Assembly (NCBI GenBank): GCA_941918925.1 | Contig: OW799237.1 | Coordinates: 75,899,126 to 75,963,125, forward strand | Source of the DNA: Phyto melanocephala | Taxonomy: Eukaryota > Arthropoda > Insecta > Diptera > Rhinophoridae | Direction of reading: 5' to 3' | DNA length: 64,000 nucleotides | Part shown: piece by piece, positions 21,801 through 32,952 of the stretch | How the letters are laid out: every line of letters begins with the position of its first letter | How positions within the stretch are numbered: position 1 is the stretch's first letter | The notes under the pieces: model-generated | The model's database searches: none | Seen by the model: only the letters and a program-made list of their open reading frames with translations | Told to the model about the DNA's origin: nothing | Made by a program: the position numbers and the translations under genes

Positions 21801-22954
21801 TGTTATGCCTCCATAAAGGTCATTGCTGTGTCGTACTTATGTCTTTTTCATCCTGAGCAGTTTAAAAAAAAAAAAAAATCTCATTCATTTTTTTTATCTC
21901 ACATGACTTGCTAGAAAATCACTTAAAGTGTCAGGCATCAGCTTTTGCGACATTATGAATGAATGTAATACGAAAATCTTTCCAAAAGTGGGTTTTGACT
22001 CTAGTTTCTTAATTGTAAGTCAAATCACTTAAACATTTTAGTATTTAAGAATAATATGAACTTATTTCGTGTGTTTCTGTGTGTGCAAAAGCTTCTGCAC
22101 AATGTAGAAGATATAGTGGCACCTTACGATCAGGGTACTATAATGCGCCATGCCACCATGGATGGTTCATTGACCATTGAACTATTACTGGGCTTGACAA
22201 CGGCGGAAACAGAAGTAAGAAACTTGCCTATAGCCTACAGAAAATGTCGTTATAAAGATGAAAATAACTTAGACTATTTTGGGGTAAGTGCAATTCAAAA
22301 TATTTAAACTTTTTTAGCATAAAAAATATTATTGTTTTGTGTTATTTCTTTTTTTTTTAGATTTATCGTCCTGGCCTATGTCGCATTGAGTGTCGTATAA
22401 ATGTGGCCATGCAAAAATGTGGCTGCAAGCCATATTTCTATATGGTGGCTCCCCATTTGCCAGTTTGCAATATAAAAGGTATGTTGTGTTTAGCACAGCA
22501 CAACTGGCCCAAAGTGGCACATTGTAATTGTCCCAATTTGTGTGAGGAGGAAACTTATGTTAGCATGCAAACAACTTTGCAAAAAGATGTAAGTTTCAAC
22601 AAGAACTTTTGTTGCATAAGTAAACTAAAACTAAGCAAAATGTTACGACTTTACTTTTAGGACTCTACAAAATTTGAAAGGACTATTATAGTAAAACTAT
22701 TTCTACCCCGCATGGCTATGAAACGTCGTGTTGTCTTTAGCACCGATCAATTAATCATGTCGTTTGGTGGTGCAATCGGTCTATTTCTGGGTGCCAGTTT
22801 TATCAGTATCTATGGCCTTATATATGTGTTAAGTGAGTTTGTCTTTGCCAACTTTTGGTCATGTCTCAAAATGAAAAGAAATACTAAGAAACGACAACAA
22901 CAACAATATACAAAGACAGAAAAACAAGTAACTTTAGTTAAAGGACAATATTAA
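18806..22954 (+). CDS. Pickpocket-family DEG/ENaC sodium channel subunit, six exons
   Basis: Predicted exons are 18806-19261, 19322-19503, 21942-22014, 22092-22283, 22361-22588 and 22661-22954; all have GT/AG borders and compatible phases, giving 474 residues. Family marks in order: HG gating motif in SSIHGFPYLV (residues ~15-25); TM1 VFWAAVIISATYFSLDICL; extracellular TEVGICRTTSQ and NPFGD; CDIMNECNTK in the 73-bp exon; APYDQG and LPIAYRKCR; the Cys-rich CRIEC, KCGCKPYFY, CLAQ and CNCPNLCEE region; then MKRRVVFS, SFGGAIGLFLGAS with the G-x-S selectivity filter, TM2, and a Lys/Gln-rich cytoplasmic tail. This composition and length are typical of insect ppk channels, which carry Na+ at the plasma membrane of sensory cells or epithelia. 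The ATG at 18806 is the first in frame; a further 5' exon is possible because the frame is open back to 18755. Intron 2 is 2.4 kb of repeats. Which ppk paralogue this is cannot be told here. Confidence 0.88.
19555..20036 (+). repeat. DINE-1-like repeat in ppk intron 2
   Basis: It starts TTATACCCTTCACCAGTGG, includes CTCCATAAAGAATATATTTT, a short GTCY tract (19697-19712) and long-variant blocks, and fades after ATGATGGTGAAG (20020-20031). It lies in the sense orientation of the gene. Confidence 0.75.
20042..20395 (+). repeat. Intronic segmental duplication, copy A
   Basis: About 350 bp, including ACATTTTCAAAACCAGTTA, CTACTACCTTATG and AAAATTTACTACCAATATTT, recur in the same order at 21438-21765. 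The two copies are separated by DINE sequence, and copy B carries a SINE at its left edge. Confidence 0.8.
20415..21195 (+). repeat. DINE-1-like repeat, long variant 3' part, in ppk intron 2
   Basis: The blocks TCGGTCACTAATTGGCAAAG, AAGATGGCCGCC, AAAATGGCGGATATA and AAGATGGCGCCC occur in the order of the full copy at 55503-56467. It ends with TGGTGAAGGGTATCATTA. Confidence 0.65.
21196..21765 (+). repeat. Intronic segmental duplication, copy B (with SINE)
   Basis: This matches copy A (20042-20395) over most of its length. It is lengthened by the SINE at 21228-21425 and by an A-rich insertion near 21520. The difference shows that the duplication came before the SINE insertion or that copy A lost it; no SINE scar is seen in copy A. 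Confidence 0.75.
21228..21425 (-). mobile_element. tRNA-derived SINE with 12-bp target duplication
   Basis: On the - strand the first 75 bases read like a tRNA: GGGTGCCCCGATGGACTAG at the 5' end (A-box region), then GGGTTCGATTCCCGCC, a canonical B box. An unrelated body follows and a tail CTACCTAACCTAAACC. ACAATTAAACAA is found on both sides (21216-21227 and 21426-21437). A tRNA-like head, body, tail and target duplication together define a SINE. A free tRNA gene is unlikely because the flanks duplicate and no complete acceptor stem is seen. Confidence 0.82.
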
Positions 22955-23508
22955 ATTACCAAACATTAATGTTTAAGTTTTTTTTCTTAAGGAGGATTTT
23001 CCTAAGCGAACGGGGTATAAAATTTAGCATTAAGGATTAAGTATATGTTTAGAGTAAAGTAGGCAGAAGAAAATTAAATTAAAACATATTTTATGGCTTG
23101 ACTTGAACAAACAAAAAACTGCAGGCAAATATCATGGCTGCATTAGAACACGTAAACAGTTTAAAGGATTCTTTTTTAATTACTTGTGCAGTTGTTTAAG
23201 GATATTCATTTGTTCTTAATTTGTGTCAAAAGTGCATGAGCATTTTGCATGTAGAAAATAAAAGAAAAATAGAAAAAGACAAGAAGGGATGAAATAAAAC
23301 TGCATATTCATATTGTGTTGTTTCGAAAAATAAAATGCAAGTTTCAAAATATTATCTAGCTTTTCTAATATAAATTTAATATCAGACACCATTGTTTTGT
23401 AAGTTTTAATTATTTGCAATTTTTAAAAATCCCAGTTTATAATAAACACCCCAATAAAATTTATTTAAAAATATCAAAAGCATAAATCGCTTTAATTTTT
23501 ATAGTAAA
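22955..23508 (+). other. ppk 3' untranslated and downstream sequence
   Basis: AATAAA polyadenylation signals occur near 23255, 23292 and 23440. No other gene was seen before the Helitron that begins at 23509. Confidence 0.5.
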
Positions 23509-25082
23509 CTAGCGAACCCCCTGCACGCTTCGTAGTGCAAAAATGAAATAAAAAAACCAATTCGAATTCATTAAAATCAGGGATAATTTGCTCTTATTGT
23601 AATGCTCTGTGGTTAACAACATTTGTTGTTTTTCCATTTTCGTAAATATACAAAACCGATGGCTTGCCAACGCGCGAACAGGCTATATACAACTTTCCAT
23701 GTGAGAAAACTGGATACTCTAAATTCACTCCACAAATTCTAAGGATTGGCCTTACGCCTTATTAATGGTAACCGCAAACGCAAGGCGGACAGGAAACTGA
23801 AGTCGTTTAAATTCAAATGGCATATCAGACGTAATCATTGGGATGCGTGGAATGAATACATCTTCGCCTTTGAATTTTCCTGTTAAAATAGTAGCTTCAA
23901 TTACATAAGCCATCAACCTTTTAATAGCAAGTCTTGTACCATTACACAAACGGGGTTGATTGATATTGCGAATCATAATAATAATGGCTCCAACTTTCAA
24001 TTGGAGATTATGCGGAGGCAATCCTGGTATGTCCAACGAATTCAATAATTCTGTTGCATAATTCACAACATCTTCTTCATTTGTAACAGTATCCACACTC
24101 TTGTACGACACAAATTCGCCAGGAATCTTTGATTGTTTAGCCATGTTTAATTCAGTAACATCTTTGTTCTTTGCCGCTAAAATTGCTCTGTCTTTTAACC
24201 ATTCATGGCATGTATATTGTTGTGCTATGTTAGTGAAAACACATTCAATCAATTCCTCTTTTGACTGTACGAAACGGCAAAAATCATTTGGCAATGTTAT
24301 CAATCCAGTGTCATCAATAGGCATTGCACCATTTCCAATGTTCAGCAATTGCTTAGAGAACTTATCAGCAGATGGATCATTCTGCAACTGAACACGAACG
24401 TTGGTAGGGAGTTACAATGTTTTAACAAATCTGCATAAATATGAAGACTTTAAGCAAGCGTTAATTTCATCGGCAGCTGTCGATCTAGGAATGACGGGCA
24501 ATGTTTGCCTAAAATCGCCTGACAATAAAATCAACGCACCACCAAACAACTCTGAATTATCTCAAAGATCTTTCATTGTTCTTTCCAAAGCTTCAACAGA
24601 TTTCTTATTCGCCATAGGGCATTCTCCCCTTGAGCCTATCCTACAAATTTTTTAGAAAAAATACAAATTTTGTTCTCCAAGTGGAGCACGCGAAGTTTCA
24701 ATACGGTAGCTGTTACAGTTTTCAAAATATAGCAAAATATATTTTTTCTTTGAAAGGGGGGTTCCTCTCCCCCTGATCCTTTCCAAGATATATTTTGCCA
24801 AAATAAAGCACTTATTGTTAAAATTACTCGTACAAAATAAAAAGCTGGTATCTATTTTAGTTCCTAAATTACGACATAAAGTATATTTCCTCTATATGAA
24901 AGGTGCTACGCCTAAAATGGCTATAACTCGTGATCCAATATACATTCAGAGACCGTTTATACATAAAAACCTTGGTACTGACGTCACCTTTCAAATGAAC
25001 TTTGCAGAATCGGTTCACGCATTCCAGAGAACATCAATTACTAACACAATGCAACTTATTTTTATATATATATAAATATAGA
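23509..25082 (-). mobile_element. Autonomous-type Helitron remnant (helicase part)
   Basis: On the - strand the 3' end is ...GTTCGCTAG followed by T, with GCACTACGAAGCGTGC forming a 3' hairpin. The other end near 25082 begins TCTATATTTATATATATA after an A. Between them lies part of a Pif1-like helicase gene. The replication-initiator (HUH) domain and the helicase N-terminus are absent, so about three quarters of the coding region has been lost. The 5' 450 bp are non-coding. Confidence 0.75.
23594..24627 (-). pseudogene. Helitron Pif1-like helicase, C-terminal half, inactive
   Basis: In order on the - strand: a degenerate Walker B, GEC where DEC is expected, followed by PMANKKSVEALERTM (24627-24570); motif III LLSGDFRQTLPVIPRS (about 24510); then TNVRVQLQNDPSA; a long conserved stretch to KVGAIIIMIRNIN, LCNGTRL; FPVRLAFAVTINKA followed by a stop at the Gln of the expected KAQGQS motif (23752); then, after a one-base frame change, HGKLYIACSRV (motif VI) and VVNHRAL near the end. 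It has stops at about 24572, 24417 and 23752. Pif1-family helicases of this kind unwind DNA during rolling-circle transposition. This one cannot work. Confidence 0.85.
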
Positions 25083-25364
25083 TAAATTTTACAGTGCACT
25101 ATTAAGCAACTAGCACAGTTGTGCTTAAAACACATGTCTGCAACATTTATTCCTACCAATGGATACACCAAAAAGTCACTCTAAATGAAGCAATTTTTTT
25201 ATTGACCTGCCGACTGAGTAAAAGATGAGCTGCACACGGTAACATTCGCAAACTAAAAGGTGATTTTGAAAATAAATTTAAACAATTTAAAATATGAATT
25301 GCACAAACTAAAAATAATCAAGAACTCTTAAATCAAAAAAAGGTTAAGATTGCTACATTAAGCA

Positions 25365-25863
25365 GAGCCGAATCTAAAAATACCCTTCACCATCATTTAC
25401 ATTGGTATAATATTATACACCATTTTTCTTTATTACTTCCGACACCATCTTTGATTTTGAATATTAAAACAAATAACTGTATTCTACTAGTTATGCCTTT
25501 TTATTTGTTACCCATATTTTTTAAGTTAAGAAGATCAATTATCCGCCATTTTGTTTCAGACGCCATATTGGATTTAACATTTTTTCCTAGCTTCTAGCCC
25601 ATTTGAGACAAATATTGTGGAGGTTGAAGGGGACAACACTATCATTACTATATTTGACCCATATATCCGCCATTTTATTTCCGATGCTATTTTGGATTTT
25701 AACTTTTTAATAGTTTACTGATTTGTTAGCTTCTCTCAGGAATAATTTTCGATGCTATGGCTTGCAATTTTGTGTCTTAAGTGTGTCCCAAAAGTATTTA
25801 GATGCTCAAGAATTTGATATATTTAACAAGGAAGAGCGCTGTATTCGACTGTGCCGAATCGTA
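25365..25863 (-). repeat. DINE-1-like fragments joined to a mariner
   Basis: 25370-25730 has GCCGAATC, ATACCCTTCACCATCATTT and CGCCATTTTGTTTCAGACGC blocks. A second DINE end (GAAGAGCGCTGTATTCGACT, GTGCCGAATC) lies at 25829-25855 and passes directly into the mariner sequence. Confidence 0.6.
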
Positions 25864-26330
25864 TATGACATTTGGTTTCAACAAGACGGTGCCACATGCC
25901 ACACAGCACGCTTAACAATGGACTTATTGAGAGGCGAGTTCGGTGAACATTTTATTTCACGTTCGGGACCGGTCAATTGGCCGCCTAGATCGTGCGATTT
26001 AACGCCTTTAGACTATTTTTTGTGGGGCTATGTTAAAGCTCATGTCTATACACACATGCACGCTTCAATTGACGCATTGGAAGACAACATTGAAGCATTT
26101 ATTCATGAGATACCGGCCGAAATGTTGGAAAGAGTATGCCAAAATTAGACTAAGCGGATGGACCATTTGAGGCGCAGTCACGGTCAACATTTGCATGAAA
26201 TAATCTTCAAACATTAAATTATATGGACCGTACTATTGATTCAAATAAAGATTTCATGAATTTTTCTGAATTATATGTGTTTTTTTTGTAACTTTCCTAT
26301 AGCTCTTAAAAAATCACGCTTTACATGGTG
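25860..26330 (+). pseudogene. mariner transposase 3' part (DD41D-like)
   Basis: The frame reads IWFQQDGATCHTAR (second catalytic Asp), HFISRSGPVNWPPRSCDLTP, LDYFLWG (third Asp), then a C-terminus ending near 26215 after an early TAG. Forty-one residues lie between the two Asp residues, a DD41D spacing. The N-terminal DNA-binding part and first Asp are missing. The 3' end ...AATCACGCTTTACATGG resembles that of the copy at 27780-28690. Confidence 0.8.
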
Positions 26331-26459
26331 CAACTGTAATGAAAACGTATCTAAAAAAATCGATCATCTAAACTTTTAATTGACATTTTTTCCCAACAAT
26401 TTTTTTTACGGATATCTTTGTCGATAATTGGCCCATTAAACCAAGATTTTCGGTAAATG

Positions 26460-27258
26460 TTGCCAAAGGCAGGTATTTATATATACGTAACAAATGTTGA
26501 AAGAGATTTCATAGAAACTGTACTTACTTTGTTTGGTTAAAAAACAAAGGCAATCATGTTTTTTCGCTCATATCTCAGCTTGTAATGTGCCCACATAACT
26601 AATTTTCAATAGCAAAATTCTTAAAAGCATATCTGGTAAATTTATGCCATATAGGAGTCTGAGGTATACGTGGGGGCATAAAAAAATTGATTTCAACACC
26701 TACACGGAAAGACAGAATTAGCTAAATCAATTTCTTTATCTATAAGGATTTATAATATAGAGGCTATTAAATGAATATTGTATTGTTTTGAAACTCTCGT
26801 TTGAAGGGTATAGAAAAAATATATAGTTGGTGACCGATTTATCCAAAATTTTTCACGAATATTCCTAGACTTCTAGAGGCATATACATAATATCTACAAA
26901 TAGTAACAAAACTGTCTACCAATTATTTTGGGGTTAAAAAATTTTAATTTTGGTAGTAAGAATGTGGTTAAAAACAAAGGCAGTCGTCTTTATTTGCTCA
27001 TATCTCAGAAAGTTATGGGGCGATTGTGCTGGATATGAATAGTGATTTATTGCAGGATATTTACAAAATAATGATACCGCATACAGGTCTGCGCAACTTG
27101 TGCAGGTTTTTAAAAGTTGATTTCAACCAACACATGGACAAACGGAAGGATTTATAGGCTTTCGGAGAATATATATTTTTGGGTTCGAAAATCAATATCT
27201 TAAAAATTGCAAACGAAATGACAAAGCCTTGTCATCACAGGTAAAAGGTATAAAAAAA
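26460..27258 (-). repeat. DINE-1-like repeats, two partial copies
   Basis: 26465-26815 and 26820-27255 both carry CTCATATCTCAG, GTTGATTTCAACAC/CAAC and a closing AAGGGTATAGAAAA or AAAAGGTATAAAA. The (GTCY)n tract is degenerate in both. The stem-loop ends are missing. Confidence 0.6.
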
Positions 27259-27483
27259 CTTTTACTAACTGAATCATATTATGATATTGATGTTTTTCGA
27301 TCTCAAACTTACTTTTATAATTTTTTTGTAGTTTGTTAACATAACATGCCAATTGCTGATCTGTCAAAATATTGTTAACAGAACCGTGTAACAGTAATTT
27401 ATGGAAACTGTGTTGAGACTTTTGCATTTTCTGATATATGACCTCTAAACTATAAAATACATTTTTTTGTAATATCAATTGAT

Positions 27484-27567
27484 TAATTCAGTAGTTCTCC
27501 TTAGGGTCGTATTTTCCAAAAATTTGAAAAATTATGACAATACGACACTTAGGACTTCTTGTGAATA
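27484..27567. repeat. Short MITE (family of 59939-60102)
   Basis: TTCTCCTTAGGGTCGTATTTT on the left pairs with ATGACAATACGACACTTAGG on the right. It is only about 84 bp long, with almost no interior. Confidence 0.5.
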
Positions 27568-27779
27568 CAGCATATACGTAATATTTTATATCAGTATGGG
27601 TATCATATGAATGATTTTTTATTTAGTTGGATAGAACAAGAAATTAAAATAATCTTTGAAAAATGTATCCTTACATATCCTTTCGAATTTTTTACCAGTA
27701 GTAAAAAACACATAATTTTTTCTAAAATATTTTAATGAAAACGTTCAGATAGTTTTTTTGTTGCGTATGCAGTCTTACT

Positions 27780-28690
27780 AAAAGGTGATTCAAGTAGATA
27801 TACTTTTTTCAATAGCCTTTTTTTGACCGATCACGTGTGAGTCGTGTCATGCTGTCATGTTATTTTTGTTTAGTATTGTTTGCCACTTCATAATGGAAAG
27901 ACTTACAACGTTTACAAATCGTTTAACTTTATTACGAAAATTCCTGTTCTGTGAGGAATGTGTTTCGTGCACTTCGCTCAACTTATGGTCAACATAATCG
28001 GCCTACTGAGCGTACTATTCGCAACACCATCACCTATTTTGAGACCCAGCATTCATTATTGGATAATATTCGATCGAATAGATCACGTTCAGCACGCTGT
28101 GAAGAAAATATAGCGGCCGTAGCTGAGAGTGTACATGAAGACCGTGGAGAGTCGATTCGACGCCGTTCGCAGCAACTCGGACTGACGTATGAAACGACTT
28201 GGCGCATTTTACGTCAAGATCTTAAATTAAAGGCGTACAAAATACAGCTTATGCATCAACTGAAGCCGCACGACCTTCCCAAGCGACATCGCTTCGCTCT
28301 ATGGGCTCTTGAAAAATTCCAAGAAGAATTGGGCCGGTCGATTTGCCACCAAGATCGTGTGATATCACACACTTTTTCTTAAAGTCTTAAGTTAATGAGA
28401 ACAAACCTGCTTCGATTCAGGCCTTTTAGGAAAACATCACGAGTGTCATTCGCCAATTACCAGTCGAAATTCTCGAACGAGTCATCGAAAATTGGACTCA
28501 ACGGATGGACCATCTGCGATGTAGCAACGGCCAACATTTGATTGAGATAATCTTCAAAAAATAAATGCCAAAGAATGTTCTTTCAAATGATAATAAACAT
28601 TCCCCATTAAATTTGAACTTTCTGTGTTTTTTTTTCTTTAAAAAAGTAGGGAACCTCAAAATGGATCACGCTTTACATTTGGTCTGTAAA
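27780..28690 (+). mobile_element. mariner element with internally deleted transposase
   Basis: The start AAAGGTGATTCAAGTAGATA is shared with 47206. The end ATGGATCACGCTTTACAT is similar to that of 26330. The coding remnant runs from ATGGAAAG (27892) to about 28563: helix-turn-helix segments (YGQHNRPTERTIRNTI, RRRSQQLGLTYETTWRIL) up to ALEKFQEEL. It then jumps to GPVDLPPRSCD and the C-terminus IENWTQRMDH...IIFKK. The deletion removes the first two catalytic Asp residues. Frame breaks are present near 27940 and after 28320. Confidence 0.82.
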
Positions 28691-30769
28691 TAATGGCCAT
28701 ATCAAATTTTTCATGTCTATTAAAAAAGCTGATGTTTTATAAGGAAAGTAATTTTATTTAAACTGGCCAAAGTTGCCGTATCAAAATTTTATGTCATCTT
28801 TTTTTTTCAATTTGTGTAGCCGAAACTAATATTTGGTTGCTATCCATAATCGAAACATTAAGGTGTAAACTTTAAAGCTAAGCCAGGAGTTACACAATAT
28901 AAGACACTGTTTTAAATGCAGTTATTTCAAACTTACTATTATTGATTTAAAAACTAAACGCTTAGACACACACATACATACATTTGTATATTTAGTTTCC
29001 TATCGCAAGTGAAATAAATTTAATTTATTTGAACTTTCAAACAATAAATTTTCTTTTTTGTATGCGAAATATGCATTTAGAAGTTTCCGCCCTTATTCGA
29101 AAAATTAAAAACAAAAAAATAAAAACAAAAACAACTACTAACAAAGAGGGTTGAAAATATTGATTTTACATTTGCAACACACAAATGACTTGAAATGAGA
29201 ATGAATGAGTAAACAAACGAAAGGAGAACGACATGTGTAATCAGAGTCACAACAAAACAATTTTAAATGACATACAAATAGTGTGTTCTTCTCATTTATA
29301 TTATTCTGTGCCATTAGAAAATCAAAAACGAATTGACTAGTAATTGAGCATATGCAGAAATTCATGCAGTTTGCTTTCAATCAATTGCAATTTAAGAAAG
29401 AAAAAAAAATAGGTTTAATGAAACCATAAGTAAATATTTGTAACAATAGAGGCAATTTTTCATAAAATAAAATGAAACTGAAACCTAAATATTTCTTTAA
29501 ATATTGTATAGATACACACTACGAGTTACATGTAATAAAATTTATTGTTGGTTAAGTGTAATTAAAATAAAAAGAAATTAGTTAAAGATTATTAACATCA
29601 GTAATTCCCAAACTATAATGTGCAATGAGGCTCAAATTATTTGAATTTTGGAGATCGATCACATATTATCAAGAGAATTCCTGGCATATTGTCTCCGATC
29701 CTGAAGCAACCTTAGTTTAAAAATGGTTGATCAATAGGCTAACAAAAATAAATAAATAAATTTGCAAAGCTTTACTTATTTCAAAAATTGTCAAGACTGG
29801 CTAAGCTTTTTAACTCTACTCTGTTTTTTAACAGCATAATTGATTTTTATTGCCAAAATTACCATAATGCACAACATTTTATGAATAAATATTAAAAACA
29901 TTAAAATCGTGATTTATTTTTCAGATATAAAAAAACCGTTATAGTCCAAACTATTTGAAATCAAGTCAAGCCTAACTCAGAATTAAACTTTCATACGTAC
30001 AAACAATGAAACAAAGATTGAAAAGAAAAAAACTTCCTAGAAAATACTCGCAAGTAAAAATAAACACGAACTAAATTTGTTTATGGTCTAGTGCCAGCAG
30101 CCACTAAAATCATTACAAAAAAAACTCTTTAGGAAGAAAAAAGAAAAAATAAAACATAAATTATGTATGGAAAACAGCAATAATGTTCTATCTCAATTGT
30201 TTTTCTTCTTTTCGGCTTCAATATTTTTCCAAAGGCAGTAGCAAATTAAAATTATATAAAAGTTTTTGTATCTTCAACTGCTTGTTGATTTGTATGTGCT
30301 TAGGCCTCATTCATCAGCACCATCTTCTCTGTACGACGTCGTCATTATTCAAGCAATATTAGAATCATTGAACAATCGCTTAAAAATTGTTGATCTTGTT
30401 TGTATTTTTTTTTCTTTCCTTTTCTTTATGGCTTTAAGCAAACTCAAGAAAGAGAATTATCAAGTTAAGAAACAAAATAATGAGTAAAAGGAAAAAATGT
30501 AATTTATAAATTTTAAATTGGTTTATCTTTTATTTAAGTACAGTGGCGTGCGATTTAATTGTAATTAAACAAAAAAAATTTTTTTTTAATCATTTGAGGC
30601 ATTAGCTTTAATTAGTCATCAATCGTTTGTTAAAAGCTTTTGCTTTTATTATTTTAAGCTTCGCAAAATAAAATCAGTGAAAGTTGAAACAAATTCACTT
30701 CTATCGTTCCCATGAAATTTTCATTCCCCTCGATTTAAAAATTCATAGAGGGTGATTTATCGTAAAGTT
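28691..30769. other. AT-rich non-coding DNA
   Basis: No exon-like or repeat-like feature was recognised over about 2 kb. Short CAYACATACATA runs occur at 28965-28985. This is compatible with unique intronic or intergenic sequence. Confidence 0.45.
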
Positions 30770-31990
30770 TGATTGATAATGTCAAATAAAACACATAAAT
30801 TCGAAAGAGAACTTAAAATTTGTATTATTTTTTTGCATTTACTGTTTGAAAATGATATCATGTTGGCCACGACTACGTCTGAGGTGATCCATTTTAGGCG
30901 ACTCATTCGAGCAGATTGTCTGGAATTTCGCAAATAACACGAGTAATGTTGGCTTCCAAGGCAATGAATGTAGCTGGATTATTCCTGAAGACCTTAGACT
31001 TTGCACAACCCTAGAGCAAATAGTTCAAAGGTGTGACATCACACGATCTAGGTGGCCAATTTATTAACGTGAAATAAAGTGCTCAACAAAATGATTTCTC
31101 AACAAATCTATTATTTCATGCGCTGCATGGCTCGTAGCGCCGCTTTATTGAAACCAGAGCACACCGACCCCATGGCTTGAATTTTAGTAAGTAAAGGGTC
31201 CGCCATCTAACGTTTTTTTTCAACTAGTGCTTATTTCGTGAATGGTAACACTTAGCTCATGTCTGATTTGACAGATAACTAGTTTTATCCTTCCGCTGAA
31301 GGAATATGCTTGTGTATACGCTTGAACAACGCTAGGAAATATTGCGACATTACTTTGGCCGATTTTGCCAAAAAAAAATCTTCTTTTCAGATGAAGCTTT
31401 ATTTTGATCTTGGCGGGTATAAAAACAAGCAAAATTGTTGCATTTGAGGCATAGAAAACCCGCACGCATACATGAAAAAGCTGATACACCCAAAACGAGT
31501 CACTGTTTGGTGCGGATTTTGATCCAGAGGCATAATTGGGCCATTTTTCTTCGAAAATGAGCAAGGAGTGGCCGTAGTCAATGGCAATCGTTATCGGGCC
31601 ATGTTGAACGAATTTTTGTTCACAAAAATTTAAGAGGAGGATATTGGCAACATTTGGTTTCAACAGAACGGCGCTACGTGCCATGCAGCCGAAGCTACAT
31701 TTTTTTATAGCATTTTCAAAAAAAAAAAAGAAAAAGTTATTTGGCGGACCCTTTACATAGTCCGTAAATATGGAGCGATAACGTTTGCCATTGATGATAA
31801 CATTCTGATTTGCCTCATTTTCCCAGAAATATGGACCAACAATTTCAAGAGTCCATAAACCACATCATACGATTGTTTTAAGTAGATATACTAGTAGCTC
31901 TTGATACTCTTCGGGTTGATCAGCAGCCCCAAATATGGCTATGCAGTTTGTTAACGTATCCATTGCGCCTATTAACTATAATAAAATGCA
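30770..31990 (-). pseudogene. mariner transposase split by a second mariner
   Basis: On the - strand from about 31960: YVNK-like, AAIFGAADQPEEYQELLVY, then VWCGLW-type and NVIINGKRYRS (about 31800-31765). The 560-bp mariner at 31194-31753 follows. The outer frame resumes with GFNKAALRAMQ (degenerate QQDGATSHAA, about 31165), PPRSCDVTPLNYLL (about 31050) and the C-terminus ending HDIIFKQ near 30850. It has stops, an Asn in place of the third Asp, and no N-terminus. Confidence 0.75.
31194..31753 (+). mobile_element. 560-bp internally deleted mariner nested in an older mariner
   Basis: Inverted ends AAGGGTCCGCCA... lie at 31194 and, complementary, at 31753, with TA on both outer sides (31192-31193 and 31754-31755). 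The interior retains only the central catalytic part: FSDEA (first Asp), GGYKNK, HPKRVTVWCGF, GPFFFENEQG, VNGNRYRAMLNEF and IWFQQNGATCHAAEAT, where the second Asp is Asn. The DNA-binding domain and the third-Asp region have been deleted, so only the middle survives. It lies on the opposite strand to its host mariner. Confidence 0.85.
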
Positions 31991-32952
31991 CGATACTGTG
32001 AATATTTGTTAAGTTTTTTGCGCACCGCTTTGCTCTGATTCGCACTCAGGCCAAGTTGTATTAAACTTCAATGAACTTTTTTCTTTTTTTTTTTTATTTG
32101 TTCTGTATTTGAAATTCTAAAGTTTTTGTTTAAATTTAAAAAAAAATTGTTGTTTATTATTTTTTTTATTCAACTTGCGTTTGTGGCAACAATACGAGAT
32201 TTTCGTGCTACAAAAAAAAAAAAAACAAGAAGAAAAAAAAACTAAATTATATTCTGACATTAACTATACAAAAATTACTGCAGAGCTATACAAAACTGAT
32301 TTCACTTCTTTATGAAACGATTTAAATGAAACTTTTTTTTTTTTTCTTACATTAAAAGAGCACCACAACAATGGCAGCCAGTAGACGCATGAATAAACTA
32401 CCACATAAACTCAAAAGTCTAGAATTTTAATAAAAATCTATTATTTAAGTGAAATGAAAAAAAAAAAACAAAAAAGAAATAAAAAACATTTAATTTGTTT
32501 TAAATGCAATTGTTGTTGTAGAATTTGAAATTAAGTATTTACAAGTCTTTTAAGAGAAATAGACGAACAATTAGCAAACAGTTTTATAGTTTTATGAAAA
32601 CTATTTAAAAAAAAAAACTTTAACCTTTTGTTCTTGATAAAATATTAAAAAGTTTAAAAATCACTATGTTTTTAATTTCTGCTTGATATAGTTCAAACAT
32701 AAATTAATTGTTATATGTTTTGTAGTAGAAATTTTTGTTAAATAAAGTTTTTTAATAGATTCCCTCTAAAAAGTCAACAAAAATTGACGAAACGTCAGGA
32801 TAAATGTAATAAAAAATTGATTTTTTTTGACATGAATAAATTAAGGCTGGACTAGTTTATATTTGGAAAAATATTTTTTAATGCCAACATAAAATGTTTT
32901 AAGATTTTGTTTTTTTTTTTTTAATACGTGTTAAAATTTTAGCATGATTTAA
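31991..32952. other. AT-rich non-coding DNA
   Basis: One slightly GC-richer patch (32020-32060) has no coding frame. The rest is poly(A)/poly(T)-rich and nothing is recognised. Confidence 0.45.

Noticed and set aside
24101..24391. 96-residue + strand frame
   Set aside because: It is antisense to the Helitron helicase remnant.
31220..31684. 154-residue - strand frame
   Set aside because: It is antisense to the well-recognised mariner catalytic segment on the + strand.
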